A stretch of DNA of 57,932 nucleotides from Candidatus Sodalis sp. SoCistrobi. GTDB lineage: Bacteria > Pseudomonadota > Gammaproteobacteria > Enterobacterales > Enterobacteriaceae. The stretch lies in contig NZ_FRDB01000001.1 in NCBI RefSeq assembly GCF_900143145.1, forward strand, positions 1-57,932, given 5' to 3'. Below are positions 1 to 8,977 of this stretch, piece after piece (within the stretch, counting starts at the first letter, position 1; each line of letters begins with the position of its first letter). The notes beneath the pieces were generated by a model. It did no database searches. It was not told where the DNA came from and was given only the letters and a program-made list of their open reading frames with translations. Made by a program: the position numbers and the translations under genes.

Positions 1-17
1 CATAGGTATCTACACAT
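1..17. repeat. Left terminal inverted repeat of the IS4-family element
   Basis: The sequence cataggtatctacacat is repeated exactly as its reverse complement at 1360-1376 and again, in the left-end sense, at 57412-57428. Identity between the two ends stops after 17 bases. This defines the likely transposase-recognised tip. Confidence 0.9.
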
Positions 18-22
18 TTATC

Positions 23-1360
23 GTGATACCTGTTATTACTTTGCAGAATGATTTCAACCTATCTGTTGGCGGGATTGACTCTCGCCTTACCCGCCGATAT
101 CAGACGCTGGTTAAACAGCATATGACGCCCGCGGCTCTTCTTGCTTCTGCGGTTAAAGACCTCGCAAGTGCTCAAAAATCAACTTTCGCAACTACCCAAG
201 CTGTCTGGCGTTTTCTGAATAATAAGCGAATTAGCTTCAGTCAACTCAATGAGCCAATTATTTCGCTAGCACTTGAGCAAATTTCGCTTAGCCCGCATCC
301 ATACGCTCTCGTTGTTCATGATTGGTCACGTTTACAATTTCTTTACCATCATGCCAAATACGGACGCTTAAAAATGACGCACGGTGGCGATGTTGGATAT
401 GAACTTCAAAGCAGCTTGCTGGTTGATGCTGGCACGGGTTTGCCAATAGCGCCTCTATCTCAGACACTTACCGATGCAACCGGTTGTCATTCAACGTTGG
501 CGGAAGGACTGTCCGAACGGCAGACACATATGGACGCCTTGACGACCGATATTGCCCGTGTGGAATCGCTTAATATAGGTAAAAAGCTGATTCATATAAT
601 TGATAGAGAGGGTGACTCTATTGGACATATGCGGACGTTGAGTACTCAAGGAATATGCTGGCTTATCCGAGGAAAAGAAGGACATGGTGCAGAGTGGCAA
701 GGTAATTCATTGAAAATTGGTGAGATTGCTGCTCTTCTGCCATACAACGGATGCGGACAGGTAGACTGGAAAGGGAAAAAAGCTGATATGGAAATCAGTG
801 AAACCTCGATAGTCATAACCCGAGCTGCGCAGCAGAAGCGTAAAGATAAAGAAACCGGCCGCCGCATAAAAATCCAACCTGGAGAGCCTCTGACGGTCAG
901 ATTGGTTGTTGTTCGGCTTACGGATGATCTCGGTAATGTGGTGGGACGCTGGACGCTGCTTACAAACGTTTGCAGCGAGATCACCTGCGAGGAAGTAGCT
1001 CGTTGGTATTACTGGCGCTGGAATATTGAATCATTTTTTAAGTTGCTGAAAGGTGCCGGACATGACGTAGAAACATGGCTTCAGCGCAGCGCGCCAGCCG
1101 TACTACGCAGGTTGTTAATAGCCAGTATGGCTGCTGTTCTGGTATGGCGGCTGCAACGCGCTGAAGGAGAAGAAAATGCGGCAGCCCGCCAGCTGATATG
1201 TCGCTTGTCAGGACGACAGCAAAAGCGAGGCCGCAGAGAGAGCGCTCCTGCTCTGCTCGCTGGCCTATCCATCTTGTTGAATACACTAAAATTATTATCG
1301 GAATATAGTCTGGAAGAACTTACTCATTTAGCGAGAGTTGCTCTTAAGCCTCCTCCCTGA
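23..1360 (+). CDS. IS4-family transposase (DDE, YREK signature)
   Basis: This 445-residue protein would cut and move the element it lies in. The RNase H-like DDE triad is visible: Asp100 in the VHDWSR segment, Asp194 in IIDREGD, and Glu336 inside the YWRWNIE stretch. Residues Tyr329, Arg332, Glu336 and Lys343 match the Y-(2)-R-(3)-E-(6)-K signature of the IS4 family. Length is close to the 476 residues of the Tn5 transposase and no stop or frameshift is seen, so it may be active. The start taken is GTG at 23; a downstream TTG at 41 is an alternative. The stop overlaps the right inverted repeat. Confidence 0.9.
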   Translation: MIPVITLQNDFNLSVGGIDSRLTRRYQTLVKQHMTPAALLASAVKDLASAQKSTFATTQAVWRFLNNKRISFSQLNEPIISLALEQISLSPHPYALVVHDWSRLQFLYHHAKYGRLKMTHGGDVGYELQSSLLVDAGTGLPIAPLSQTLTDATGCHSTLAEGLSERQTHMDALTTDIARVESLNIGKKLIHIIDREGDSIGHMRTLSTQGICWLIRGKEGHGAEWQGNSLKIGEIAALLPYNGCGQVDWKGKKADMEISETSIVITRAAQQKRKDKETGRRIKIQPGEPLTVRLVVVRLTDDLGNVVGRWTLLTNVCSEITCEEVARWYYWRWNIESFFKLLKGAGHDVETWLQRSAPAVLRRLLIASMAAVLVWRLQRAEGEENAAARQLICRLSGRQQKRGRRESAPALLAGLSILLNTLKLLSEYSLEELTHLARVALKPPP

Positions 1361-1376
1361 TGTGTAGATACCTATG
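1360..1376. repeat. Right terminal inverted repeat of the IS4-family element
   Basis: This is the exact reverse complement of bases 1-17. The nadR reading frame (Pro-His-Gly-Trp-Asp) resumes at 1378, which fixes the element's right edge to within a base or two. Confidence 0.9.
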
Positions 1377-2157
1377 CCCCCACGGCTGGGATGTCTGGAG
1401 CCGGGGCGTCAAAGGTTTCATGGACGATAAAGGCATCGAGGCGGATTTTATTTACTCTAGCGAAAAACAGGATCTTGCGCACTATCGCGAACATTTGGGG
1501 ATTGAAACCGTGATAATCGATCCCGATCGTTCCTTTATGTCCATCAGCTGACAGCAAATCCGCCAGGATCCCTTCCGCTACTGGGATTATATCCCGACCG
1601 AAGTCAAACCCTTCTTTGTTCGCACCGTCGCGGTGATTGGCGGCGAGTCCAGCGGCAAGTCCACCATGGTCAATAAGCTGGCCAATATTTTCAATACCAC
1701 CAGCGCCTGGGAGTATGGCCGGGATTATGTGTTTACCCACCTCGGCGGCGATGAAATGGCGCTACAATATTCCGACTACGATAAAATCGCGCTGGGACAA
1801 GCACAGTTCATTGATTTTGCAGTAAAATACGCTAACAAGGTGACCTTTATCGATACGGATTTTGTCACCAGTCAGGCGTTTTGCAAAAAATATCACGGCC
1901 GGGAACATCCCTTTGTACAGGCGATGATCGACGAATACCGCTTCGATTTAGTCATCCTGCTGAAAAACAACACCCCTTGGGTCGCCGATGGGTTACGCAG
2001 TCTCGGCGCGCCGACGGACCGCGATGCGTTTCAGCAATTGCTGGAGGGCTTGTTGCACGTTAATCAGATCCCTTACGTGCGGGTGGACGTGGCGGATTAT
2101 GATCAGCGCTTTTTACAGTGCATTACCCTGGTGAAAGAGCTGCTGGGGGAACACTGA
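1377..2157 (+). pseudogene. nadR: nadR, 3' remnant with internal stop
   Basis: In E. coli NadR is a three-part protein: DNA-binding repressor of NAD genes, NMN adenylyltransferase and ribosylnicotinamide kinase. Here the helix-turn-helix and most of the adenylyltransferase domain are missing, cut off by the IS4-family element. The remaining frame starts at the PHGWDVW segment and meets a TGA at 1549-1551, where E. coli has a Gly codon (FMSISG). The same frame then continues through QQIRQDPFRYWDYIP and the kinase Walker A (GGESSGKST) to a normal C terminus. A GTG at 1633 could in principle restart a 174-residue kinase domain, but I see no convincing ribosome-binding site. The gene is clearly non-functional as a regulator. 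Confidence 0.93.
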
Positions 2158-2222
2158 CGGCCTTGGCGGCGAGCTTGGCGCTAAGGCGCACAGGCAAGCG
2201 CCCGACGGCGGGGCAGACAAAC

Positions 2223-2246
2223 CAAAACGGCGCCTAAAGGCACCGT
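2223..2246 (-). terminator. Likely terminator of ettA
   Basis: Read on the minus strand, ACGGTGCC and GGCGCCGT pair around a TTTA loop and are followed by a short T-rich run. It lies just beyond the ettA stop codon, in the gap to the convergent nadR remnant. Confidence 0.55.
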
Positions 2247-2262
2247 CACAGACCGCTGGCCG

Positions 2263-3927
2263 TCAGGCCATTTTTTTGTACTTGATACGGTGCGGTTGTA
2301 GCGCTTCCGCCCCCAGCGTCCGCTTCTTGTACTCTTCATATTCGGTGAAGTTACCTTCAAAGAACGCGATATTGCCTTCGTCCTGATAATCGATAATGTG
2401 CGTCGCAATACGGTCGAGGAACCAGCGGTCATGGGAGATGACCATGGCGCAACCGGGAAACTCCAGCAGGGCGTTTTCCAGCGCGCGCAGGGTTTCCACA
2501 TCCAGATCGTTGGTTGGCTCATCGAGCAGCAACATGTTACCGCCCACCTGCAGCAACTTGGCCAAATGCACGCGGCCGCGCTCGCCGCCGGACAACTCAC
2601 CAATCCGTTTCCCCTGATCCACGCCTTTGAAGTTGAAACGGCCGACGTAGGCGCGGCTCGGCAGCTCAAAATTACCGATGCGCATAATATCCTGACCGCC
2701 GGAGATCTCCTCCCACACGGTTTTACTGTTATCCATACTGTCGCGGAACTGGTCCACCGAGGCGAGCTGTACCGTATCCCCAAGCGTAATGCTGCCGCTG
2801 TCCGGCTGCTCCTTGCCCGATAACAGCCGGAACAACGTGGATTTACCGGCGCCGTTGGGGCCGATGATGCCGACAATCGCCCCTTTAGGCAGGGAGAAAG
2901 ACAAATCGTCGATCAGAAGTCGGTCGCCGTAGGATTTGCGCAGCTGGCTGACTTCCAGCACTTTGTCACCGAGACGGGGACCGGGCGGGATAAACAATTC
3001 GCTGGTCTCGTTGCGTTTTTGGTACTCGACGTTATTGAGCTCTTCAAAACGCGCCAAACGGGCTTTCCCTTTTGATTGGCGGCCTTTTGCGTTCGAGCGC
3101 ACCCATTCCAGTTCCTTTTCGATGGACTTGCGGCGCGCCGCCTCGGATGAGGCCTCCTGCGCCAGGCGCTGATCCTTTTGCTCCAGCCAGGAAGAATAGT
3201 TGCCTTCCCAGGGGATGCCCTCACCGCGGTCCAGCTCCAGGATCCAGCCGGCGACGTTATCCAGGAAATAGCGGTCATGGGTAATCGCCACCACGGTGCC
3301 TTCATAGTCGTGCAGGAAACGTTCCAGCCAGGCGACGGATTCGGCGTCCAGATGGTTGGTGGGTTCGTCGAGCAACAGCATATCGGGCTTTTCCAGCAGC
3401 AGCTGGCAAATCGCCACCCGTCGACGCTCGCCGCCGGACAAGGTGCCGATTTTGGCATCCCAGGGCGGCAGGCGCAGCGCGTCGGCGGCACGTTCCAGCT
3501 GGTTGTCCAGATTATGGCCATCGTGGGCCTGGATGATGGCTTCCAGCTCCCCCTGCTCTTTCGCCAGCTTATCAAAGTCGGCGTCCGGCTCGGCATAGGC
3601 GGCGTACACCGCGTCCAGACGGGACAGCGCCTGCTTGACGTCCGCCACGGCGGTTTCGATTTCTTCGCGCACGGTTTTTTCGTTATCGAAGCGGGGCTCC
3701 TGGGGCAGGTAACCGATATTGATGCCGGGATGAGGCCGCGCCTCGCCTTCGATATCGGTGTCGATGCCGGCCATGATGCGCAGCAGCGTCGATTTCCCCG
3801 CGCCGTTAAGACCCAGCACGCCGATTTTGGCGCCGGGGAAAAAACTCAGCGAAATATTTTTCAGGATATGCCGTTTCGGCGGAACGATTTTGCCGACGCG
3901 GTGCATGGTATAGACGAATTGAGCCAC
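2263..3927 (-). CDS. ettA: Energy-dependent translational throttle protein EttA (ABC-F ATPase)
   Basis: EttA binds the ribosomal E site and gates entry into elongation according to the ATP/ADP ratio. The 554-residue product matches the E. coli length (555) and shares its N terminus (MAQFVYTMHRVGK). There are two ABC cassettes and no membrane segments. Cassette 1 has Walker A GLNGAGKST (39-47), signature LSGGE (163-167) and DEPTNHLD (187-194). Cassette 2 has GPNGAGKST (356-364), LSGGE (445-449) and DEPTNDLD (469-476). The charged linker around 240-320 corresponds to the interdomain tRNA-contacting region of ABC-F proteins. The gene stands alone, divergent from slt. It was formerly called yjjK. 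Confidence 0.96.
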   Translation of the reverse strand: MAQFVYTMHRVGKIVPPKRHILKNISLSFFPGAKIGVLGLNGAGKSTLLRIMAGIDTDIEGEARPHPGINIGYLPQEPRFDNEKTVREEIETAVADVKQALSRLDAVYAAYAEPDADFDKLAKEQGELEAIIQAHDGHNLDNQLERAADALRLPPWDAKIGTLSGGERRRVAICQLLLEKPDMLLLDEPTNHLDAESVAWLERFLHDYEGTVVAITHDRYFLDNVAGWILELDRGEGIPWEGNYSSWLEQKDQRLAQEASSEAARRKSIEKELEWVRSNAKGRQSKGKARLARFEELNNVEYQKRNETSELFIPPGPRLGDKVLEVSQLRKSYGDRLLIDDLSFSLPKGAIVGIIGPNGAGKSTLFRLLSGKEQPDSGSITLGDTVQLASVDQFRDSMDNSKTVWEEISGGQDIMRIGNFELPSRAYVGRFNFKGVDQGKRIGELSGGERGRVHLAKLLQVGGNMLLLDEPTNDLDVETLRALENALLEFPGCAMVISHDRWFLDRIATHIIDYQDEGNIAFFEGNFTEYEEYKKRTLGAEALQPHRIKYKKMA

Positions 3928-4384
3928 GTTGCGATAAGCCTCATGTTAACGGGTTTTTGACTGTCCCGCGCGACAGCGGGAAATAGCGCGGCACGGCCAC
4001 GCCAGTGCGATAACGCAGTTTAGCCCGTTTCGGCGCGTAATCACAGCCTGACCGGCGGCGGCGAGTCCCGTGCGTGCGCGGCAAGGGTTATGGGTGCGAA
4101 CCCCTGCGCGTTGTTCAGAGGAGAGGGACGGGAACGTCGTTGCAGCCCTCGGCGGGCGGCTATCTGACGGATGCGGGCTGTAAAACTAGGTAAATCGCCG
4201 CGTTTAGCCCGTCTGCCGGCCGCAGTTTGCTATATTAATGCATACTAAAAACATTAATTAATAATGTTTGTATTCTTACGTGCGGCAAGCGCGATTCCGC
4301 TAGCGGGTCTAGCCTGTGAACGGGAACCGGTCGGTCATGCGCGCAACGAAGTCCCGCGGTGGGACGGGTCATTATTGAGGATGG
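3928..4384. other. Divergent ettA/slt intergenic region
   Basis: These 457 bases hold no gene I can support. The left part is GC-rich. The right part becomes AT-rich near 4225-4270, where the likely slt promoter lies. No RNA gene or tandem array is recognisable. Confidence 0.6.
4228..4236 (+). promoter_or_regulatory. Candidate extended -10 promoter element for slt
   Basis: The sequence TGCTATATT fits an extended -10 (TGn followed by a TATAAT-like hexamer). It sits about 150 bases upstream of slt, next to an AT-rich stretch. No good -35 hexamer is seen, which is common for extended -10 promoters. Confidence 0.4.
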
Positions 4385-6319
4385 GTGGAGATGGTCAAGG
4401 TGGACAGATGGCGGTTGTGGGCGGCGGCAATCGGGATGATGGCGCTGCCTGTGCTGGCGCAGGCGGATTCCATTGAGGCCCAGCGGCTGCGCTATCAGCA
4501 GGTTAAGCAGGCGTGGGACGCTCAGCAGATGGACGTGGTGGCGCAATTGCTGCCCACGCTGCGTGACTATCCACTGTATCCCTATCTGGCATACCGGCAG
4601 CTCTCGCAAGATCTCTCCCAGGTCAGCCCCGATCAAATTAATGCCTTTACCGAGGCGAATCCGACGCTGCCGCCGGCCCGCTCGCTGCGTGCGCGCTATG
4701 TCAATGAACTGGCATATCGCCAGGACTGGTATAGCTTGCTGGCTTTCAGCCCAGAGCCGCCCAAACCGGTGGCGGCGCGCTGCAATTATTATTATGCCAA
4801 ATGGGCCACCGGCAAGCCGCAGGAGGCCTGGGACGGCGCGCGCGATATCTGGCTGAACGGCCATTCTCTGCCGGATAGCTGCAACAAGCTGTTCGGCGTG
4901 TGGGATCAGGCCGGCGAACGCAGTCCGCTGGCGACACTGGAACGGATCCGGCTGGCGATGAACGAAGGCAATACCGGCCTGGTCAATTATCTGTCGAAAC
5001 AATTGCCCGCCGAGTACCAGACCATGGGGAATGCGCTGGCGGCGCTGCAGGACAACCCGGCGACGCTGGCGGATTTCGCCCGCAGCGTCGGCCCCACCGA
5101 TTTGACCCGTCAGGCGACGCAGATAGCCTTCGCCCGTCTGGCCCGCAGCGATGTGGAAAACGCCCGGTCCCTGATTCCCATCTTGGCGCGCGCGCAGAAA
5201 ATGCGCGACAGCGAGCGTTTGGCGCTGGAAGAGAGCGTCGCCTGGCGGCTGATGGGCACCGATGCCAATCCTGAGCAGGCGCGCTGGCGCGACGGGGTTA
5301 TCCTGCGCGGGCATTCCACCGCCTTGTTGGAACGGCGTATTCGGATGTCGCTGGGGCAGGGTAACAAGCAGGAGGTGCGCGCCTGGCTGGAACGCTTACC
5401 GGAAGAGGATCGGCAAAAGGATGAGTGGCGCTATTGGCGCGGCATGCTGTTGATGGATGCCGGCCACCGTGCCCAAGGGGAGGCGCTATTGCGCCCGCTG
5501 ATGCAGGCGCGCGGTTTTTATCCGATGGCGGCGGCGGAGGCGCTGGGCGAGCGTTATGTTATCAATGTGGCACGCGCCGCAACGCCGGACCCGGCATTGG
5601 CGCGGGAGCCGGCTATTGCCCGGGTGCGCGAGCTGATGTATTGGAATATGGACAATTTGGCGCGCAGCGAATGGGCCGCGCTGGTGGCGAGCCGAAGCCG
5701 GCCGCAACAAGAGCAGCTGGCGCGCTACGCGTTTTTACAGCAGTGGCCGGACTTAAGCGTGCAGGCCACCATCAGCGGCAAGCTGTGGGACCATTTGGAA
5801 GAACGCTTTCCGCTGGCCTGGCACCAAACGTTCCGTCAGGCGACTAACGATAAAGGGATAAGCCAGAGTTACGCCATGGCTATCGCCCGCCAGGAGAGCG
5901 CCTGGAATCCGAAAGTGCGTTCGCCGGTGGGCGCCGCCGGATTGATGCAATTGATGCCGGCCACCGCGCAACATACGGCACAGATGTTCAATATGGCGAA
6001 TTATACCCAACCCGGCCAACTATTGGATCCGCAAATCAATATCGCCCTCGGCACGGCTTATCTGGAGTACGTCTATCAGATGTTTGGCCGTAACCGTATT
6101 CTGGCCAGTATCGCCTACAATGCCGGTCCCGGCAGAGTCAACAGCTGGCTCAACGCCAGCGCCGGCCGCGCCGACGCCATCGCCTTCATCGAGAGCATTC
6201 CGTTTTCCGAAACCCGCGGTTATGTCAAAAATGTGCTGGCTTATGACGTGTTTTACCGCTATTTCCTGCGTCAGCCGGCGAAACTGCTGACCGACGCCGA
6301 GTGGCAGCGTCGCTACTGA
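4385..6319 (+). CDS. slt: Soluble lytic murein transglycosylase Slt (Slt70)
   Basis: This periplasmic enzyme cleaves the MurNAc-GlcNAc bond of peptidoglycan with formation of 1,6-anhydromuramic acid. The 644-residue product is full length (E. coli 645). A signal peptide ends at about residue 27 (ALPVLAQA). The long helical U- and L-shaped superhelix domain follows, then the lysozyme-like catalytic domain from roughly residue 480. The catalytic glutamate is Glu504 in ARQESAW, and the domain motifs GLMQLMPATA and AYNAGPGRV are present. Start: GTG at 4385 gives an N terminus aligned with E. coli; ATG at 4391 is an alternative, both behind a GAGG at about 4377. The next gene is trpR on the same strand, as in E. 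coli. Confidence 0.95.
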   Translation: MEMVKVDRWRLWAAAIGMMALPVLAQADSIEAQRLRYQQVKQAWDAQQMDVVAQLLPTLRDYPLYPYLAYRQLSQDLSQVSPDQINAFTEANPTLPPARSLRARYVNELAYRQDWYSLLAFSPEPPKPVAARCNYYYAKWATGKPQEAWDGARDIWLNGHSLPDSCNKLFGVWDQAGERSPLATLERIRLAMNEGNTGLVNYLSKQLPAEYQTMGNALAALQDNPATLADFARSVGPTDLTRQATQIAFARLARSDVENARSLIPILARAQKMRDSERLALEESVAWRLMGTDANPEQARWRDGVILRGHSTALLERRIRMSLGQGNKQEVRAWLERLPEEDRQKDEWRYWRGMLLMDAGHRAQGEALLRPLMQARGFYPMAAAEALGERYVINVARAATPDPALAREPAIARVRELMYWNMDNLARSEWAALVASRSRPQQEQLARYAFLQQWPDLSVQATISGKLWDHLEERFPLAWHQTFRQATNDKGISQSYAMAIARQESAWNPKVRSPVGAAGLMQLMPATAQHTAQMFNMANYTQPGQLLDPQINIALGTAYLEYVYQMFGRNRILASIAYNAGPGRVNSWLNASAGRADAIAFIESIPFSETRGYVKNVLAYDVFYRYFLRQPAKLLTDAEWQRRY

Positions 6320-6344
6320 GCGGCAAAAAGTATGTTAAGCTACT

Positions 6345-6361
6345 GTACTAGTTTAATGGTA
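6345..6361 (+). promoter_or_regulatory. Possible trp operator upstream of trpR
   Basis: The left half GTACTAGTT matches the Trp repressor half-site consensus exactly; the right half (TAATGGTA) is degenerate. E. coli trpR is autoregulated by an operator in this position, so a weak autoregulatory site is plausible. The decayed right half lowers confidence. Confidence 0.4.
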
Positions 6362-6375
6362 TGGCGGTAGAGCTT

Positions 6376-6702
6376 ATGAACGCGACATCTTCCACCCCCG
6401 GCGCGGGCGCCGGTGCCGATCGGCTGGAGCAGGACTGGCGCACCTTCGCCCGCCTGCTGGGCCAGGCCTATGACGACGAGCTGCACGTGCCGCTGATGCT
6501 CACGCCCGACGAACGCGAAGCGCTGGCGACGCGTATCCGCATCATTCAGGCCCTGCTGGCCGGTGACGTCAGCCAGCGTGAGCTGAAAAATGAGCTCGGA
6601 GCCGGTATCGCCACGATAACCCGGGGATCAAACAGCCTGAAATCCGCGCCGCCGGAGCTGAAACGCTGGCTCATACAGCAACTGCGGGACACGCCGCTCT
6701 AG
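6376..6702 (+). CDS. trpR: Trp operon repressor TrpR
   Basis: TrpR binds tryptophan and represses trp, aroH and its own gene. The core [10 protein letters not shown] segment and the helix-turn-helix region ([23 protein letters not shown]) are conserved almost exactly with E. coli. I prefer the ATG at 6376, which has a GGTAGAG just upstream and gives 108 residues; ATG at 6361 would overlap the presumed operator. Oddity: where E. coli reads HLPLLNLMLTPDE, this protein reads [10 protein letters not shown], an in-frame loss of three residues at the helix B/C junction. That may weaken dimer packing or tryptophan binding. The 3' end overlaps the convergent yjjX by 4 bp. Confidence 0.93.
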   Translation: MNATSSTPGAGAGADRLEQDWRTFARLLGQAYDDELHVPLMLTPDEREALATRIRIIQALLAGDVSQRELKNELGAGIATITRGSNSLKSAPPELKRWLIQQLRDTPL

Positions 6703-7235
6703 TTGCGCCCTCGGCGTGGTTCCTGAAAGATAGCATTATGGAAAGGCACCAAGGCCAGTAGCAGCGCTTGATGGTAGACGCTACTCCGCGTCAGACGGCC
6801 TTCCGTGAAGACGCCAATAGCCCCGCCACGGCGCTTTATGTCCTCAATACCGGTTAATCGTGCCATTTCATGACCCAATTCTCGCCCTTCTATGATTCCC
6901 TGTAATATACTATTAGGTAACATTAAACTGGCGGAGCGCGACTCACCCCGCAGATGTGCATTTTCAATCACCATCCAGGCAAAGGTCATATTCTCTTCCA
7001 CGCCGGCTTCGACGCCGACCCAGAAGTCCGCCTCTGGATTGACCTGGCGGGCGGCCATTACCCGGTTGCGCGCGCCGCTGCGGGTTTGATGATCGCCCAT
7101 CGGCTGGGATGGCACGCCGCTGTCAACATCAATGCCCTCCACTTGGCAATTGCCCGCACCAAACGTATCGTCAAAAGCGTGCTGAATGGCGTCAATCTTG
7201 GCCGGGTTATGGGTGGCAGCGATTACATTGTACAT
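6699..7235 (-). CDS. yjjX: Non-canonical purine NTP phosphatase YjjX (ITPase/XTPase)
   Basis: YjjX hydrolyses inosine and xanthosine triphosphates and so keeps damaged purines out of RNA and DNA. The 178-residue product starts [13 protein letters not shown], the nucleotide-binding opening of this family. It also carries the family segments [18 protein letters not shown] and [11 protein letters not shown]. No lesion is seen. It is divergent from gpmB and convergent with trpR, as in E. coli. It belongs to a family distinct from the HAM1/RdgB type, though with a similar fold. Confidence 0.92.
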   Translation of the reverse strand: MYNVIAATHNPAKIDAIQHAFDDTFGAGNCQVEGIDVDSGVPSQPMGDHQTRSGARNRVMAARQVNPEADFWVGVEAGVEENMTFAWMVIENAHLRGESRSASLMLPNSILQGIIEGRELGHEMARLTGIEDIKRRGGAIGVFTEGRLTRSSVYHQALLLALVPFHNAIFQEPRRGRN

Positions 7236-7284
7236 AGTATCTGGTTAACTCCCGTCTCTTTCACGCAGTATAACGGAAAAAAGT

Positions 7285-7932
7285 ATGTTACAGGTTTATC
7301 TTGTTCGTCATGGCGAAACTGAATGGAATGCGCTGCGCCGTATTCAGGGGCAATCCGACAGTGCATTAACCGCCAAAGGTGAACGCCAGGCGGAGCAGGT
7401 CGCTGAACGGGCCAAATCATTGGGTATCACCCATGTTATCAGTAGCGATTTGGGCCGTACACGCCGTACCGCAGAAATCATCGCCGCCGGCTGCGGCTGT
7501 GCGATGACGGTCGATGCGCGGCTGCGCGAGCTGGATATGGGGGTATTGGAAACCCGCGATATCGCCACCCTGACCGACGAGGAAGAAAACTGGCGTCGGC
7601 AATTGGTCAACGGCACCGAAGGCGGCCGCATCCCCGGCGGTGAGTCGATGACTGAAATGGCGACGCGCATGCATGCTGCCCTGAATGGCTGCCTGTCGCT
7701 GCCTGCGGGCAGTCTGCCGCTGCTGGTCAGCCACGGCATGGCCCTTGGCTGTCTGATAAGCACGGTACTGGGGCTGCCGGCCTACGCCGAGCGTCGACTC
7801 AGGCTGCGCAACTGCTCCCTTTCGCGCATGGATTACCAGCAAAGCCCGTGGCTGGCGCCCGGCTGGGTGGTGGAAACGGCGGGCGATGTCTCCCATCTGG
7901 ATATGCCCGCCCTGGATGAGCTGCAGCGTTAA
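7285..7932 (+). CDS. gpmB: Phosphoglycerate mutase-like phosphatase GpmB (YtjC)
   Basis: The protein belongs to the histidine phosphatase superfamily. The 215-residue sequence opens with the RHGETEWN motif (Arg8-His9-Gly10), where His9 is the phospho-acceptor. The second catalytic histidine lies in LLVSHGMALG. Length equals that of E. coli GpmB, whose true activity may be a broad phosphatase rather than a glycolytic mutase. Its stop overlaps the convergent rob gene by 4 bp. No sign of decay. Confidence 0.93.
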   Translation: MLQVYLVRHGETEWNALRRIQGQSDSALTAKGERQAEQVAERAKSLGITHVISSDLGRTRRTAEIIAAGCGCAMTVDARLRELDMGVLETRDIATLTDEEENWRRQLVNGTEGGRIPGGESMTEMATRMHAALNGCLSLPAGSLPLLVSHGMALGCLISTVLGLPAYAERRLRLRNCSLSRMDYQQSPWLAPGWVVETAGDVSHLDMPALDELQR

Positions 7933-8798
7933 CGCCGCACCGGAATCAAATACTCGCAGCGGATCGTGTGCGGCAGTTCCGCGTCCGGTTTGCGCTCCGG
8001 CGGGAAGAAGCGTTCGATATCGCATCCCTTACGGCGCACCAGGCTTTGCGACGGCAGGCAGGTGCCGTACAACGCCAGGATAAAGTCCTGCAAATCGTGG
8101 GGCGGCCCCTGGTAAATAAAGCGGGCGTATTCGCCGCCTTCCAACAGGACAGGCTCGCCGCCGTGCACGTTTTCCGGCATATGCTGGGGCTCGATGGCGG
8201 TGGTGTAGAGCACTTCCTGCTCATCATCCTTCTCCAGACTGGGCCGGGTATGGTTCAGGCCGTACAGGGTCGGCGGCAGACATTTCGCCTCGCCAAGATA
8301 CTGGCGCCAGAAATGGATGCGCAGCTCGGTACGGAAACTACTGAGCTGCTCAAGGGTGCAGGTGTAACTTTGCGTAACGCCGATAAGTTCCATCGCCGGC
8401 AGCCGGATGAACTCCGCCTGCGGCATCGTGGTTTGTTCCAGACGAATCGGCGGTCGGATGCCGGTGGAATCCCACTCTTCTTTGCGGCGATACAGCGCCG
8501 GGGTTTGGGCGAATTGCTTCTTGAAAGCGCGGGTGAACGTCTGCTGGGAATCGAAACGGTACTGGAGCGCGATATCCAGTATCGGCCGACTGGTCAGCCG
8601 CAGGGCCACCGCCGCCTTGGACAATCTGCGCGCGCGAATATAGGCGCCGATGGCCTGGCCGGTCACTTCTTTGAACATACGTTGCAGGTGCCATTTGGAA
8701 TAGCCGGCCTTGGCGGCGACATTATCCAGCGACAGCGGCTGGTCCAGATGGCTATCGAGCCAGCTTAACAGGTCACGAATGATCCCGGCTTGATCCAT
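7929..8798 (-). CDS. rob: Right-origin-binding transcriptional activator Rob (AraC family)
   Basis: Rob belongs to the MarA/SoxS/Rob group and activates stress and efflux genes; it was first found as a protein binding the right side of oriC. The 289-residue product (E. coli also 289) has two AraC-type helix-turn-helix motifs within the first ~110 residues (WHLQRMFKEVTGQAIGAYI and FDSQQTFTRAFKKQF). A GyrI-like ligand-binding domain fills the rest. It is a single gene, divergent from creA. No lesion. Confidence 0.95.
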   Translation of the reverse strand: MDQAGIIRDLLSWLDSHLDQPLSLDNVAAKAGYSKWHLQRMFKEVTGQAIGAYIRARRLSKAAVALRLTSRPILDIALQYRFDSQQTFTRAFKKQFAQTPALYRRKEEWDSTGIRPPIRLEQTTMPQAEFIRLPAMELIGVTQSYTCTLEQLSSFRTELRIHFWRQYLGEAKCLPPTLYGLNHTRPSLEKDDEQEVLYTTAIEPQHMPENVHGGEPVLLEGGEYARFIYQGPPHDLQDFILALYGTCLPSQSLVRRKGCDIERFFPPERKPDAELPHTIRCEYLIPVRR

Positions 8799-8977
8799 AA
8801 GAATCCTCAGAAAGCGGTGAAGGCGTCATTAGAAATTGTCGACGCATGATAGCAATATTTTGGCTAACAGGTCGCAAAAGATTTATTAGCTTATTATTGC
8901 CGGTTAATATTGACCAGTCCCGCCGACGTCATTGCGCTGGCGGCCCTTAGGTTGCTACAGGAAATTACGCTACCCCT

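Larger units (their letters stand above)
1..1376 (+). mobile_element. Complete IS4-family insertion sequence
   Basis: The element is bounded by perfect 17-bp inverted repeats at 1-17 (cataggtatctacacat) and 1360-1376 (its reverse complement). It carries one transposase gene filling nearly all of its 1376 bp. It interrupts nadR: the reading frame for the NadR protein resumes directly after 1376. A target-site duplication cannot be checked because the window begins at the element's first base. A second, 3'-terminal fragment of the same element lies at 57412-57543 in the opposite orientation. Confidence 0.9.

Noticed and set aside
1549-1551. In-frame TGA codons in nadR (1549) and thrB (14573) as recoding, for example selenocysteine or TGA read as an amino acid
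   Set aside because: The two replace different residues (Gly and Cys), no insertion hairpin is seen, and other genes end properly at TGA. The same region has TAA stops and frameshifts, so mutation is simpler.
3928-4384. A tRNA or small RNA in the ettA/slt gap
   Set aside because: No cloverleaf, no CCA end and no terminator in the right place could be recognised.
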